DNA from: Massilia sp. KIM
GTDB taxonomy: Bacteria > Pseudomonadota > Gammaproteobacteria > Burkholderiales > Burkholderiaceae_D
NCBI RefSeq assembly: GCF_002007115.1
Contig: NZ_MVAD01000002.1
Coordinates: 434,001 to 498,000, forward strand
Direction: 5' to 3'
Length of the DNA stretch: 64,000 nucleotides
The notes beneath the pieces are model-generated. The model was not told the DNA's origin. It searched no databases and saw nothing but the letters and a program-made list of their open reading frames with translations. A program made the position numbers and the translations under genes. Shown here piece by piece: positions 1-8,902 of this stretch; positions within the stretch are counted from its first letter, which is position 1, and each line of letters opens with the position of its first letter.

Positions 1-1353
1 GGCGAGATGGGCGTCTTCAAGAAGATCGAGGCGCTCGATCTGTGGCGCAAGATGCTGTCGATGCTGTTCGAGACCGGCCACCCGTGGATCACCTTCAAGG
101 ATCCGTGCAACATCCGTTCGCCGCAGCAGCACGTGGGCGTGGTGCACTCGTCGAACCTGTGCACCGAGATCACCCTGAACACCAGCGAGGACGAGATCGC
201 CGTCTGCAACCTGGGCTCGGTGAACCTGCCGCAGCACATGAAGGGCGATGGCCTGGACCACGTCAAGCTGCAGAAGACCATCCGCACCGCGATGCGCATG
301 CTGGACAACGTCATCGACATCAACTACTACGCCGTCGACAAGGCGCGCAACTCGAACCTGCGCCACCGCCCGGTCGGCCTGGGCATCATGGGTCACCAGG
401 ACTGCCTGCACATGATGCGCGTGCCGTTTGCCTCGGACAAGGCCGTCGAGTTCGCGGACAAGTCGATGGAAGCCGTCTGCTACTACGCCTACCTGGCCTC
501 GACCGAGCTGGCCGAGGAGCGCGGCCGCTACGAGTCCTACACCGGCTCGCTGTGGGACCGCGGCATCCTGCCGCAGGACTCGATCAAGCTGCTGGCGGAA
601 GAGCGCGGCGGTTACCTGGAGCAGGACGCCAGCGAGAGCATGGACTGGAGCGTGGTGCGCAACCGCATCAAGCAGTTCGGCATGCGTAACTCGAACTGCG
701 TGGCGATCGCCCCGACCGCGACCATCTCGAACATCATCGGCGTGTCGGCCTGCATCGAGCCGACCTTCCAGAACCTGTACGTGAAGTCGAACCTGTCGGG
801 CGAATTCACCGAGATCAACGCCTACCTGGTGCGCGACCTGAAGGCGCGCGACCTGTGGGACGAGGTGATGATCGCCGACCTGAAGTACTTCGACGGTTCG
901 CTGAGCAAGATCGACCGCGTGCCGCAGGACCTGCGCGACATCTACGCCACCGCGTTCGAAGTCGAGCCGAAGTGGCTGGTGGAAGCCGCCTCGCGCCGCC
1001 AGAAGTGGATCGACCAGGCCCAGTCGCTGAACATCTACATGGCCGGCGCCTCGGGCAAGAAGCTGGACGAGACCTACAAGCTGGCATGGCTGCGCGGCCT
1101 GAAGACCACCTACTACCTGCGCACGATCGCCGCGACCCACATGGAGAAGTCGACCACCCGCACCGGCGCCCTGAACGCGGTGCCGGTCTCGGGCGGCCTG
1201 TCGGCCGGCCACGCGGCTCCGGCGGGCGCTCCCGCGGCGGCGAATGCGCCGCAGGCGTCGGCTCCGGCCGCCAGCGCGGAAGTGGTGGAAGGCGCCGCCT
1301 GCTACCTGCGTCCGGGCGATGCCGGCTTCGACGAGTGCGAGGCTTGCCAGTAA
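1..1353 (+). CDS. nrdA: Ribonucleoside-diphosphate reductase alpha subunit, C-terminal part
   Basis: The frame is open from the first base, so the gene begins before the window and about 450 C-terminal residues are present. This is the large catalytic subunit of class I ribonucleotide reductase, which reduces ribonucleoside diphosphates to deoxyribonucleotides in the cytoplasm. The fragment contains the family core: an NLGSVNL segment, an [15 protein letters not shown] segment that binds substrate, and the C-terminal swinging-arm cysteines in CEACQ (CxxC), which are re-reduced by thioredoxin or glutaredoxin. A low-complexity Ala/Pro linker precedes that tail. nrdB follows 261 bp downstream on the same strand. 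The family call is secure. The N-terminal ATP-cone cannot be judged because it lies outside the window. Confidence 0.96.
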   Translation, partial: GEMGVFKKIEALDLWRKMLSMLFETGHPWITFKDPCNIRSPQQHVGVVHSSNLCTEITLNTSEDEIAVCNLGSVNLPQHMKGDGLDHVKLQKTIRTAMRMLDNVIDINYYAVDKARNSNLRHRPVGLGIMGHQDCLHMMRVPFASDKAVEFADKSMEAVCYYAYLASTELAEERGRYESYTGSLWDRGILPQDSIKLLAEERGGYLEQDASESMDWSVVRNRIKQFGMRNSNCVAIAPTATISNIIGVSACIEPTFQNLYVKSNLSGEFTEINAYLVRDLKARDLWDEVMIADLKYFDGSLSKIDRVPQDLRDIYATAFEVEPKWLVEAASRRQKWIDQAQSLNIYMAGASGKKLDETYKLAWLRGLKTTYYLRTIAATHMEKSTTRTGALNAVPVSGGLSAGHAAPAGAPAAANAPQASAPAASAEVVEGAACYLRPGDAGFDECEACQ

Positions 1354-1470
1354 GCGCGTGAATGGTGCAAGCCAGCGATGGCTTGCACCAACACGCCGTC
1401 AAGTCGCCGTGGGTTTGAACACCAGCGTGACCCGGAATACCGCGACCTGAACAATGCCCTTAGCCTAAAG

Positions 1471-1503
1471 ACCGTCGTTCCGGCGAAGGCCGGAACCCAA
1501 GTT
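1471..1503. repeat. REP-like palindromic repeat, single copy (orientation B)
   Basis: An imperfect palindrome (CGTCGTTCCGGCG, short loop, CGCCGGAACCCAAGTT-like right arm) belonging to the dispersed 32-bp family found at seven intergenic places in this window. It lies between nrdA and nrdB. A degenerate half-copy (CGGAACGACC) may follow near 1531-1542. It could act as an RNA stem-loop in the nrdA-nrdB transcript. Confidence 0.8.
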
Positions 1504-1614
1504 CGCCAGCCAACCGCCAGCGCTTGATCCCCACCGGAACGACCATTTTTCAACACAACCGAGGCCGGAACCGCGCTTCCCCGCGATCCGGCCACGACAG
1601 AAGGATCAACAAAC

Positions 1615-2721
1615 ATGCTCTCTTGGGACGACGAACCGACCAGCGCCCCGCGCGCCCCGCAAACCGCAGCCAACCCGGAAGGCGCCCCCGCCTCCGAAGT
1701 GGCGAAGCGCGTCAACGCCGACGACAAGCGCATCATCAACGGCCAGACCGACGTGAACCAGCTGGTCCCGTTCAAGTACAAGTGGGCGTGGGACAAGTAC
1801 CTGGCCGGCTGCGCCAACCACTGGATGCCGCAGGAAGTGAACATGCAGCGCGACATCGAGCTGTGGAAGAACCCGAACGGCCTGTCGGAAGACGAGCGCC
1901 GCCTGGTCAAGCGCAACCTGGGCTTCTTCGTCACCGCCGACTCGCTGGCCGCCAACAACATCGTGCTGGGCACCTACCGCCACATCACCGCGCCGGAATG
2001 CCGCCAGTACCTGCTGCGCCAGGCCTTCGAAGAGGCGATCCACACCCACGCCTACCAGTACATCGTCGAGTCGCTGGGCCTGGACGAGCGCGAGATCTTC
2101 AATGCCTACAACGAGATCGAATCGATCCACGACAAGGACCAGTTCCTGATTCCCTTCATCGAGGTCCTGACCGACCCGGACTTCAAGACCGGCACCGTCG
2201 AGAACGACCAGAAGCTGCTGAAGTCGATCATCGTCTTCGCCTGCATGATGGAAGGCCTGTTCTTCTACGTCGGCTTCACCCAGATCCTGGCGCTCGGCCG
2301 CCAGAACAAGATGACCGGCGCCGCCGAGCAGTACCAGTACATCCTGCGTGACGAGTCGATGCACGTGAACTTCGGCATCGACCTGATCAACACGATCAAG
2401 ATGGAAAACCCGATGCTGTGGACCCCGGCTTTCCGTGACGAGATCAAGGAACTGTTCCTGAAGGCGGTCGAGCTGGAATACCGCTACGCCGAGGACACCA
2501 TGCCGCGCGGCGTGCTGGGCCTGAACGCGCCGATGTTCAAGAGCTACCTGCGCTTCATCGCCAACCGCCGCGCCGTGCAGATCGGCCTGGACCCGCTGTT
2601 CCCGAACGAAGAAAACCCCTTCCCGTGGATGAGCGAGATGATCGACCTGAAGAAGGAGCGCAACTTCTTCGAGACCCGCGTGACCGAGTACCAGACCGGC
2701 GGCACCCTGAGCTGGGACTGA
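1615..2721 (+). CDS. nrdB: Ribonucleoside-diphosphate reductase beta subunit (class Ia)
   Basis: This 368-aa small subunit carries the diiron centre and tyrosyl radical that activate NrdA. The metal and radical motif is visible as [12 protein letters not shown], giving ligands E140 and H143 and radical Tyr147 (equivalent to E115, H118 and Y122 of E. coli NrdB). A further ligand helix is seen in [10 protein letters not shown]. The radical tyrosine is present, so this is not one of the class Ic proteins that lack it. The ATG follows an AAGGATCAAC stretch acting as ribosome-binding site. The N-terminal ~35 residues are a low-complexity extension before the conserved fold. It is presumably co-transcribed with nrdA, although the 261-bp gap could hold its own promoter. 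A strong terminator follows. Confidence 0.97.
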   Translation: MLSWDDEPTSAPRAPQTAANPEGAPASEVAKRVNADDKRIINGQTDVNQLVPFKYKWAWDKYLAGCANHWMPQEVNMQRDIELWKNPNGLSEDERRLVKRNLGFFVTADSLAANNIVLGTYRHITAPECRQYLLRQAFEEAIHTHAYQYIVESLGLDEREIFNAYNEIESIHDKDQFLIPFIEVLTDPDFKTGTVENDQKLLKSIIVFACMMEGLFFYVGFTQILALGRQNKMTGAAEQYQYILRDESMHVNFGIDLINTIKMENPMLWTPAFRDEIKELFLKAVELEYRYAEDTMPRGVLGLNAPMFKSYLRFIANRRAVQIGLDPLFPNEENPFPWMSEMIDLKKERNFFETRVTEYQTGGTLSWD

Positions 2722-2745
2722 TAGAGCGATCGCAGACTTCCTGCA

Positions 2746-2776
2746 AACCGGCGGCTTCGCTCCGCCGGTTTTTTTT
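2746..2776 (+). terminator. Rho-independent terminator of nrdB
   Basis: A perfect 9-bp stem, AACCGGCGG / CCGCCGGTT, with a 7-nt loop (CTTCGCT), is followed directly by a run of Ts. It lies 24 bp after the nrdB stop codon. Confidence 0.93.
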
Positions 2777-2835
2777 GGCTATACTGAACGGCGTTGCTAA
2801 TCCGGTAAGGACCGACGCCAGCGTTTCAGGACAGG

Positions 2836-3312
2836 ATGAGCCAGAACCCACATTTGCTGCGCCGCCTGCTGCGCGCCAAGGACCGCATGGACGGCGCCCC
2901 GCACGAGGAGTGGCCGATAGTGCGACTGGCCGAGGTCAGCGCCGTCTCGAGCGCCCACTTCGCGCGCGAATTCAAGAAGGCCTTTGGCCTGCCGCCGCAC
3001 CGCTACCTGCTCACCCGCCGCATCGAGCGCGCCAGCGCGCTGTTGCGCGACACCGACCTGCCGGTCACCGAAGTCGCCCTGCGCACCGGCTGGAACAGCA
3101 TCGGCACCTTCGGGCGCATCTTCCGCGACATTACCGGCGAGAGCCCGGGCGACCTGCGCCTGCGGGCGCGCTCGGTTCCCGACCTCGGCCGGCAGGTGCC
3201 CGAATGCGTGGCGCGCGGCGCCCACCGTCCCGACCTCAACATCGCAGTTTTGGAGAAGCGGCGCCGGGAGGCCGCTGGCACACTGGAGCTCCATTCAAAG
3301 GAGACATCATGA
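2836..3312 (+). CDS. AraC-family transcriptional regulator (HTH domain only)
   Basis: The 158-aa protein is essentially a bare AraC/XylS DNA-binding domain. Two helix-turn-helix units are visible at residues ~30-110 (VRLAEVSAVSSAHFAREFKKAFG and, after the linker RRIERASALLRD, VTEVALRTGWNSIGTFGRIFRD), ending in the family signature around GESPGDLR. There is no N-terminal cupin or ligand domain. The last ~40 residues are not recognisable. Its stop overlaps the start of the next gene in an ATGA junction, so it is translationally coupled to the VOC protein. Together they form a two-gene unit in which the regulator may control its own operon. The ligand is unknown. Confidence 0.93.
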   Translation: MSQNPHLLRRLLRAKDRMDGAPHEEWPIVRLAEVSAVSSAHFAREFKKAFGLPPHRYLLTRRIERASALLRDTDLPVTEVALRTGWNSIGTFGRIFRDITGESPGDLRLRARSVPDLGRQVPECVARGAHRPDLNIAVLEKRRREAAGTLELHSKETS

Positions 3313-3740
3313 TTTCAGGTATCAATGTCGTCGGCCTGTACGTGCGCGACCAGGACGAAGCGCTCGACTTCTACGTCGCCAAACTCGGTTTCAAGGTCCA
3401 CACGGACGTGCGCAACGGCGATTACCGCTGGCTGACGGTGCAGCATCCGGACCAGCCGGGCTTCCAGCTCGGCCTGTTCCGTCCCGGCCCGCCCGTGCAC
3501 GACGCCGCCACCGCCCAGACCCTGCACGCGATGGTCGCCAAGGGCGCCATGCCGCCCCTGGTGCTGTCGGTCGACGACTGCCGCGCCACTTATGCAAGCC
3601 TGAAGGAGCGCGGCGTCGAGTTCACCCAGGAGCCGGTGGAACGTTACGGCAACGTCGATGCGGGCTTTCGCGACCCTTCCGGCAACGGCTGGAAGATGAT
3701 CGAGAGCGCCGCACGAGCGCAGGCGCAGGCCGCCCACTGA
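3309..3740 (+). CDS. VOC-family (glyoxalase/bleomycin resistance-like) protein
   Basis: A 143-aa single-unit vicinal oxygen chelate protein with paired beta-alpha-beta-beta-beta modules. Visible features are the N-terminal VGLYVRDQDEALDFYVAKLGF module, which is the classic VOC opening, and the C-terminal FRDPSGNGWKMIE module with the usual terminal Glu metal ligand. The ATG overlaps the stop of the AraC gene (ATGA), and an AAAGGAG ribosome-binding site lies just upstream, so the start is well supported. VOC proteins include glyoxalases, dioxygenases and antibiotic-binding proteins. The substrate cannot be read from sequence. Confidence 0.93.
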   Translation: MISGINVVGLYVRDQDEALDFYVAKLGFKVHTDVRNGDYRWLTVQHPDQPGFQLGLFRPGPPVHDAATAQTLHAMVAKGAMPPLVLSVDDCRATYASLKERGVEFTQEPVERYGNVDAGFRDPSGNGWKMIESAARAQAQAAH

Positions 3741-3765
3741 AGCTCAGGAAAGGAACACCAGGACG

Positions 3766-4308
3766 ATGAACTCGAAAGAACACGACATCCTGCTCGACAC
3801 CTTACGCGCCCGCTTCGAAACGCACATGCATCGCCACGAAAGCCTTTCCTGGACCGAGGTTCGGGAGCGCCTGAAGAGCAAGCCCGAGGCCCTGCGGGCG
3901 CTTCATGCGATGGAAGAGAGTGGCGGCGAACCCGACGTGATCGGCAAGGATGAGAACGGGCGCATCGCCTTCTGCGACTGCTCCCCCGAGACTCCGCTGG
4001 GCCGGCGCAGCCTGTGCTACGACGAGGCCGCGCTGGCGGCGCGCAAGGAGAATAAGCCGCAGGGCAGCGCGCTCGGCATGGCCGCCGCAATGGGCGTCGA
4101 GCTGCTCACCGAAGAGCAGTACCGCGCCTTGCAGCAGCTGGGCGAATTCGACCTGAAGACCTCGAGCTGGATCGCGACGCCGCCCGAGGTGCGCAAGCTG
4201 GGCGGGGCGCTGTTCTGCGATCGCCGCTACGGCAAGGTGTTCACCTACCACAACGGCGTGCAGTCGTACTATGCGGTGCGGGGCTTCCGCGCGGTGCTGA
4301 CCGTCTAG
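3766..4308 (+). CDS. DUF4256 domain-containing protein
   Basis: This 180-aa protein spans the full length of the DUF4256 family. Recognisable blocks are WTEVRERLKSKPEAL near the N-terminus, an AFCDCSPETPLGRRSLCYDE block in the middle and a C-terminal SSWIATPPEVRKLGGALFCDRRYGKVFTYHNG block. No signal peptide or membrane segment is visible, so it is probably cytoplasmic. The family has no established biochemical role that I know of. It follows the VOC gene by 25 bp on the same strand and may be in that operon, which would make the trio regulator, VOC and DUF4256. Confidence 0.85.
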   Translation: MNSKEHDILLDTLRARFETHMHRHESLSWTEVRERLKSKPEALRALHAMEESGGEPDVIGKDENGRIAFCDCSPETPLGRRSLCYDEAALAARKENKPQGSALGMAAAMGVELLTEEQYRALQQLGEFDLKTSSWIATPPEVRKLGGALFCDRRYGKVFTYHNGVQSYYAVRGFRAVLTV

Positions 4309-4328
4309 CGGATCCGAGATCGACGAAG

Positions 4329-4352
4329 GCCCTCGCCGGTCAAGGCGAGGGC
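4329..4352 (+). terminator. Stem-loop after the DUF4256 gene
   Basis: A perfect 9-bp inverted repeat, GCCCTCGCC / GGCGAGGGC, with a 6-nt loop sits 20 bp after the stop codon. There is no T-run, so it may be an RNA 3'-end stabiliser rather than a true intrinsic terminator. Confidence 0.5.
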
Positions 4353-4443
4353 ATGTCGCCAGGCCCCGGAATAAGGGATGCCCTGAACGAAAGTGCAATC
4401 CGTCGTAGTATGGGCGGTCCCGTTTCACCATAAGGACGACCAG

Positions 4444-5469
4444 ATGACCGACACCCTCAACCAGCGGGTCCTGCTCGCTTCCCGCCCCAGCGGTCTGCCG
4501 ACGCCGGAGAATTTCCGTATCGCCCATGAGCCGCTGCCGGTTCCCGGCGAAGGCCAGCTGCTGCTGCAAATCCTCTACCTCTCGCTCGACCCCTACATGC
4601 GCGGCAGGATGGACGACGCCAAATCCTATGCCAAGCCGGTCGACATCGGCGGCGTGATGGAAGGCGGCACGGTGGCGCGCGTGATCGCCTCCAGGCATCC
4701 CGACTACGCCGTCGGCGACCTGGTGCTGTCGCACTCGGGCTGGCAAAGCCACGCGCTCTCGGACGGCGACAACCTGCGCAAGCTCGATCCGCAGGCCGCC
4801 CCGCTGAGCACCGCGCTCGGCGTGCTGGGCATGCCGGGCTTCACCGCCTGGGCCGGACTGCTGCAGATCGGCCGCCCGGCGCCGGGACAGACGGTGGTGG
4901 TGGCCGCCGCCAGCGGCGCAGTCGGCTCGGCGGTCGGACAGATCGCCCGCATCAAGGGCGCACGCGCGGTCGGCATCGCCGGCGGGGCCGACAAGTGCGC
5001 TTATGTGCGCGAGGAACTGGGCTTCGACGCCGTGATCGACCACCGCGCCCCGGACTTCGCCGCCCGGCTGGCCGAAGCCTGCCCGGACGGCGTCGACGTC
5101 TACTTCGAGAACGTGGGCGGCAAGGTGTGGGACGCCGTGTTCCCGCTGTTGAACGACTTCGCCCGCGTGCCCGTGTGCGGCCTGATCTCGCAGTACAACG
5201 CGCTCCCGCAGGCCGAACCGGGCCCGGACCGGCTGGCCCTGGTGATGCGCGACGTGCTCAAGAAAAGCCTGACCGTGCGCGGCTTCATCCAGCGCGAATT
5301 CCTGGCGCTGCGCCCGGCCTTCCTTGAAGAAGCGGGCCAGTGGGTGCGCGAGGGCCGGCTGCGCTACCGTGAAGACATCGTCGAAGGCCTGGAGAATGCG
5401 CCGGCCGCCTTCATCGACCTGCTCCAGGGCCGCAATTTCGGCAAGCTGGTGGTCAAGCTCGCGGACTGA
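4444..5469 (+). CDS. NADP-dependent medium-chain oxidoreductase (zinc-free MDR, CurA/leukotriene B4 dehydrogenase type)
   Basis: The start is the ATG at 4444, preceded by an AAGGACG ribosome-binding site; an upstream in-frame GTG at 4393 lacks one. The resulting protein has 341 aa, the usual length for this zinc-independent quinone/enone reductase family. Visible are the N-terminal catalytic-domain signature SLDPYMRGRMDD, the Rossmann glycine motif in AAASGAVGSAVGQIA, and the nucleotide-binding continuation GIAGGADKC. The zinc ligands of alcohol dehydrogenases are absent. Family members reduce alpha,beta-unsaturated ketones with NADPH. The gene stands alone between the DUF4256 gene and the GH5 gene. 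Confidence 0.92.
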   Translation: MTDTLNQRVLLASRPSGLPTPENFRIAHEPLPVPGEGQLLLQILYLSLDPYMRGRMDDAKSYAKPVDIGGVMEGGTVARVIASRHPDYAVGDLVLSHSGWQSHALSDGDNLRKLDPQAAPLSTALGVLGMPGFTAWAGLLQIGRPAPGQTVVVAAASGAVGSAVGQIARIKGARAVGIAGGADKCAYVREELGFDAVIDHRAPDFAARLAEACPDGVDVYFENVGGKVWDAVFPLLNDFARVPVCGLISQYNALPQAEPGPDRLALVMRDVLKKSLTVRGFIQREFLALRPAFLEEAGQWVREGRLRYREDIVEGLENAPAAFIDLLQGRNFGKLVVKLAD

Positions 5470-5553
5470 GTAGGCCGGAAATGCTATAGTCTCCCGAGGT
5501 GTCTGGGAACGTTTCCAATCCCGGGCGCGACCAGAACACGACAGGAGACGGCG

Positions 5554-6969
5554 ATGCAAACCGAGACCGGTGCGGAGATGAGCCGGCGCGTGTCACGCGC
5601 CTTGTGGACGGCGATGTCGGCGGCGATGTCGGCGGCGATAATGGCGGCGGCCGTGTCGCACGCGACCGCCGCCCCGAATGCGGCAGCGGCGCCAGCGCCT
5701 GTACCGATCACCGACGCCAGCCAGATGGTGCGCGCAGAAGGCGCGCGCTGGGTCAGCGCCGACGGCAAGCCGCTCACGCTGCGCGGCGCCAACCTTGGCA
5801 GCTGGCTGATCAACGAATTCTGGATGATGGGGCAGGGCAGCAAGGGCGTCGACGACCAGTGCAAGCTGGAGGCGGTGCTGGACCGCCGCTTCGGCTACCC
5901 CGAACGCGAACGCCTGATGAAGCTGTTCCGCGACAACTGGATGAGGGAACAGGACTGGGACCGGCTGGCCGCCTTCGGCGTCAACCTGGTGCGGGTCCCC
6001 TTCATCCATACCGTGGTCGAGGACGAAAAGAATCCCGGCCAGTTGCGCCCCGACGCCTGGCATTACCTGGACTGGGCCATCGCCCAGGCCGAGAAGCGCG
6101 GCATCTACGTGATCCTCGACCTGCACGGCGCGGCCGGCAGCCAGGGCTGGGAGCACCATAGCGGCTGCGCCGGCCGCAACCAGTTCTGGAGCGTGCCGGC
6201 CTACCAGGAGCGCACCGCGTGGCTGTGGCAGCAGGTCGCCGGCCGCTACCGCGACCGTCCGTCCGTGGCCGGCTACAGCCTGCTCAACGAACCCTGGGGC
6301 GCCGATTCGAAAACGATGGCGGCCGCCATCGAGACCCTCTACGCGGCGGTGCGCAAGGTCGATCCGAATCACGTGCTCATCCTGCCCGGCCACGTCAAGG
6401 ACGACATCCAGGCCTATGGGAACCCGCGCGAACGGGGCATGCGCAACGTGGCATTCGAGATGCATCCCTACCCGGGCCATTTCGGCTGGGGCAAGCCGAC
6501 GCGCGCAGTGCACCGCGACTGGCTGCGCTGCACTGGCAAAGGGTCCGGCAACGGCGCCAGCACCGTGTGCGCCTGGGACCGCCGCATCCGCGCCCTCGAC
6601 ACGCCTTTCTACCTGGGCGAGATCCAGCCCTGGGCCGGCCTGGGCCAGGAACTGGGCGGCCAGATCGCCCGCGCGAGCTTCGACACGTATGCGAAACTGG
6701 GCTGGGCCGCCACCGCATGGTCATATAAATACGTGAGTAACAAGGGCGGCCACGGCAAGGGCACCTGGGGCATGGTGACCAATGCCGCAGGCGAGCAGGT
6801 GCCGGCGCTGGACTTCAACACCGCGTCGCTGGAGCAGATCGAAGCCCTGTTCCGGCAGTTCGGCAGCCTGCGCTACGAGCCGCACGGTCCCTTGCTGCGC
6901 TGGATGACCAGCCCCCAGGCGCCGGACCCCTTCGCCACAGCGCGCCGTAAAGACCGCGCCGGTCCATGA
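5554..6969 (+). CDS. Secreted glycoside hydrolase family 5 protein
   Basis: The 471-aa protein starts at an ATG preceded by a good AGGAG site. A hydrophobic Ala-rich segment at about residues 15-40 ending in ATAAPN looks like a signal peptide, so it is probably exported. The GH5 (beta/alpha)8 barrel follows: GANLGSWL near residue 80, DLHGAAGSQ, the acid/base Glu in LLNEPWG (E246) and the nucleophile Glu in YLGEIQPW (E356). The HGAAGSQ signature resembles exo-beta-1,3- and endo-beta-1,6-glucanases of GH5 rather than classical cellulases, but I cannot fix the substrate. It is a single gene, and a second exported oxidoreductase follows 44 bp downstream. Confidence 0.9.
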   Translation: MQTETGAEMSRRVSRALWTAMSAAMSAAIMAAAVSHATAAPNAAAAPAPVPITDASQMVRAEGARWVSADGKPLTLRGANLGSWLINEFWMMGQGSKGVDDQCKLEAVLDRRFGYPERERLMKLFRDNWMREQDWDRLAAFGVNLVRVPFIHTVVEDEKNPGQLRPDAWHYLDWAIAQAEKRGIYVILDLHGAAGSQGWEHHSGCAGRNQFWSVPAYQERTAWLWQQVAGRYRDRPSVAGYSLLNEPWGADSKTMAAAIETLYAAVRKVDPNHVLILPGHVKDDIQAYGNPRERGMRNVAFEMHPYPGHFGWGKPTRAVHRDWLRCTGKGSGNGASTVCAWDRRIRALDTPFYLGEIQPWAGLGQELGGQIARASFDTYAKLGWAATAWSYKYVSNKGGHGKGTWGMVTNAAGEQVPALDFNTASLEQIEALFRQFGSLRYEPHGPLLRWMTSPQAPDPFATARRKDRAGP

Positions 6970-7013
6970 TTGGCCTATGATGTGGTTTTTTCCAGACTGA
7001 CCAGGAGACGCCC

Positions 7014-8702
7014 TTGCAAGCCAAGACCCTGACGCTGCATGCCCTCATGCTCGCCAGCTTCACCGCGCTGTCCAGCGCCCACGCCGCGCCGCAGGCCGGC
7101 CGCACCGTCTACGAGAACAACTGCGCGAGCTGCCACAGCGTGGATGCCCAACTGTCCTCGCGCGCCGGCCCGGGCCTGTTCGGGCTCCTGGGCCGCAAGG
7201 CCGCGGCGGTCCCCGGCTACAACTACTCGAACGCGCTGGCCAAGGCCGGCGCCACCGGCAAGACCTGGACCCGCGAGGAGCTGGATCTCTTCCTGGCCGA
7301 TCCGGCCCGGAACGTGCCGGGCACCACGATGCCCGTGGGCGTGCCCGACAAGGCCGCGCGCGCCGCGCTGATCGATTACCTGGCCAGCCTGCAAGGCCCG
7401 GCGGCCGCCGCCCAGGCGCCCGCGGCCGCCGCCGCCGAGCGCAGCGGCGGCTGGGACGAGAACCAGCCCGGCAAGATCCACCACATCAAGGCCAGCGACT
7501 TGCCGCCGCCCTTCGCCACCGACAGCGCCGGCAACGGCCCGCGCGTCGAAGCGCGTCCGAACGGCAGCATCCCGGCGGTGCCCGAGGGTTTCGCCGTCTC
7601 GGTCTACGCCCAGGACGAGGACAAGCCACGTCTGGCGCTGCGCGCGCCGAACGGCGACCTGTTCCTGGCCGCCACCAGCAAGGGCGAGATCAAGGTGCTG
7701 CGCTCGAAGAACGGCCAGGCGGCCGACACCGCCGGGGTGTTCGCCAGCGGCCTGGAGCGCCCTTACGGCATGGCCTTCTGGCCCTCGGGCGCGAATCCGC
7801 AATACCTGTATGTCGCCAACATCAACTCTATCGTGCGCATCCCTTACCGCAACGGCGACCTGAAGGCGCGCGGCGCGGCCCAGGTGGTGGTGCCGCATTT
7901 GTCGGACACCAGCGGCGGCCACACCACCCGCACCCTGGCGTTCTCGAAGGACGGCAAGACCATGCTGCTGTCGATCGGCTCGGCGACCAACGTCGCCACC
8001 GAGATCGGCGCCGCCCCGCCTGAGCCGCTGGCCAAGTGGGAAGCGCGCCATGGCGTCGGCGCGGCCTGGGGCGTGGAGACCGACCGCGCCACCGTCATGG
8101 CCTTCGACGTGGATGGGCGTAACCGCCGCACCTACGCCACCGGCCTGCGCAACTGCGTCGGCATGCTGGTCTACCCGTCTACCGGCGATCTGATGTGCAC
8201 CGTGAACGAGCGCGACGCGCTGGGCGACAACCTGCCGCCGGACTACCTGACGCGGGTGAAGCAGGGTGGCTTCTACGGCTGGCCGTGGTACTACATCGGC
8301 GACAACGAAGACCCGCGCCTGAAGGGCCAGCGGCCCGACCTGAAGGGCAAGAGCATCGTGCCGGACGTGCTGATCCAGTCGCACTCGGCGCCGCTGGGCA
8401 TGGCGGTGTACCACGCGCCGAAGGGCGCGAAGAACGCCTTCCCGAAGGAGTACGAGGGAGACGTGTTCGTGGCCCTGCACGGTTCCTGGAACCGTGGCGT
8501 GCGCACCGGCTACAAGGTGGTGCGGGTGTTCATGAAGAACGGCGTGCCGACCGGGCAGTACCAGGACTTCATGACCGGGATGGTGCTGAGCGACCGCGAC
8601 GTGTGGGGACGGCCGTCGGGGGTGGAGGTGGCGCAGGACGGTGCGCTGCTGGTGGTGGACGACGCCGGCGGCGTGGTGTGGCGCGTGGCGCCGAAGCGCT
8701 GA
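7014..8702 (+). CDS. Cytochrome c / PQQ-dependent sugar (sorbosone-type) dehydrogenase fusion
   Basis: It starts with TTG at 7014, 6 nt after a CAGGAGA site. A signal peptide occupies residues 1-25 (ending SSAHAA). An N-terminal class I cytochrome c domain follows, with haem motif C37-A-S-C40-H41 and a distal Met in TTMPVGVP. From about residue 175 to the end is a six-bladed propeller of the L-sorbosone dehydrogenase/PQQ glucose dehydrogenase type, with LERPYGMAFWP, HTTRTLAFSKDG, RNCVGMLVYP and ALHGSWNR segments. It should oxidise a sugar or aldehyde in the periplasm and pass electrons to its own haem. The substrate is unknown. An Ala/Pro linker at ~120-145 joins the domains. The gene follows GH5 closely, so the two may cooperate on a released sugar, though this is inference. 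Confidence 0.92.
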   Translation: MQAKTLTLHALMLASFTALSSAHAAPQAGRTVYENNCASCHSVDAQLSSRAGPGLFGLLGRKAAAVPGYNYSNALAKAGATGKTWTREELDLFLADPARNVPGTTMPVGVPDKAARAALIDYLASLQGPAAAAQAPAAAAAERSGGWDENQPGKIHHIKASDLPPPFATDSAGNGPRVEARPNGSIPAVPEGFAVSVYAQDEDKPRLALRAPNGDLFLAATSKGEIKVLRSKNGQAADTAGVFASGLERPYGMAFWPSGANPQYLYVANINSIVRIPYRNGDLKARGAAQVVVPHLSDTSGGHTTRTLAFSKDGKTMLLSIGSATNVATEIGAAPPEPLAKWEARHGVGAAWGVETDRATVMAFDVDGRNRRTYATGLRNCVGMLVYPSTGDLMCTVNERDALGDNLPPDYLTRVKQGGFYGWPWYYIGDNEDPRLKGQRPDLKGKSIVPDVLIQSHSAPLGMAVYHAPKGAKNAFPKEYEGDVFVALHGSWNRGVRTGYKVVRVFMKNGVPTGQYQDFMTGMVLSDRDVWGRPSGVEVAQDGALLVVDDAGGVVWRVAPKR

Positions 8703-8740
8703 AGCGCTGAAGCTCAGCTTACGGCGGACGTATCTCCGGT

Positions 8741-8852
8741 GTTCCCCGCCGCAGCGTGACCTCGGCGGGGAACCCGAGTTCCTTCGCACAGCTGCCGCTC
8801 TTTTCGTGGCCATGCGAGCAAACTTGGGTTCCCGCCTTCGCGGGAACGACGT
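8741..8852. repeat. REP-like pair (divergent copy plus full orientation-A copy)
   Basis: At 8741-8773 there is a perfect 11-bp stem (GTTCCCCGCCG / CGGCGGGGAAC) followed by CCGAGTT, a divergent member of the family. At 8821-8852 there is a full copy, AACTTGGGTTCCCGCC ... GCGGGAACGACGT. The pair sits between the 3' ends of the convergent PQQ-dehydrogenase and outer-membrane-protein genes and could terminate both. Confidence 0.85.
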
Positions 8853-8902
8853 GCTGAGGCTAACGCTAAGGCAAAGGTTGACGCTTACGCTATGGGCGGC
8901 GG

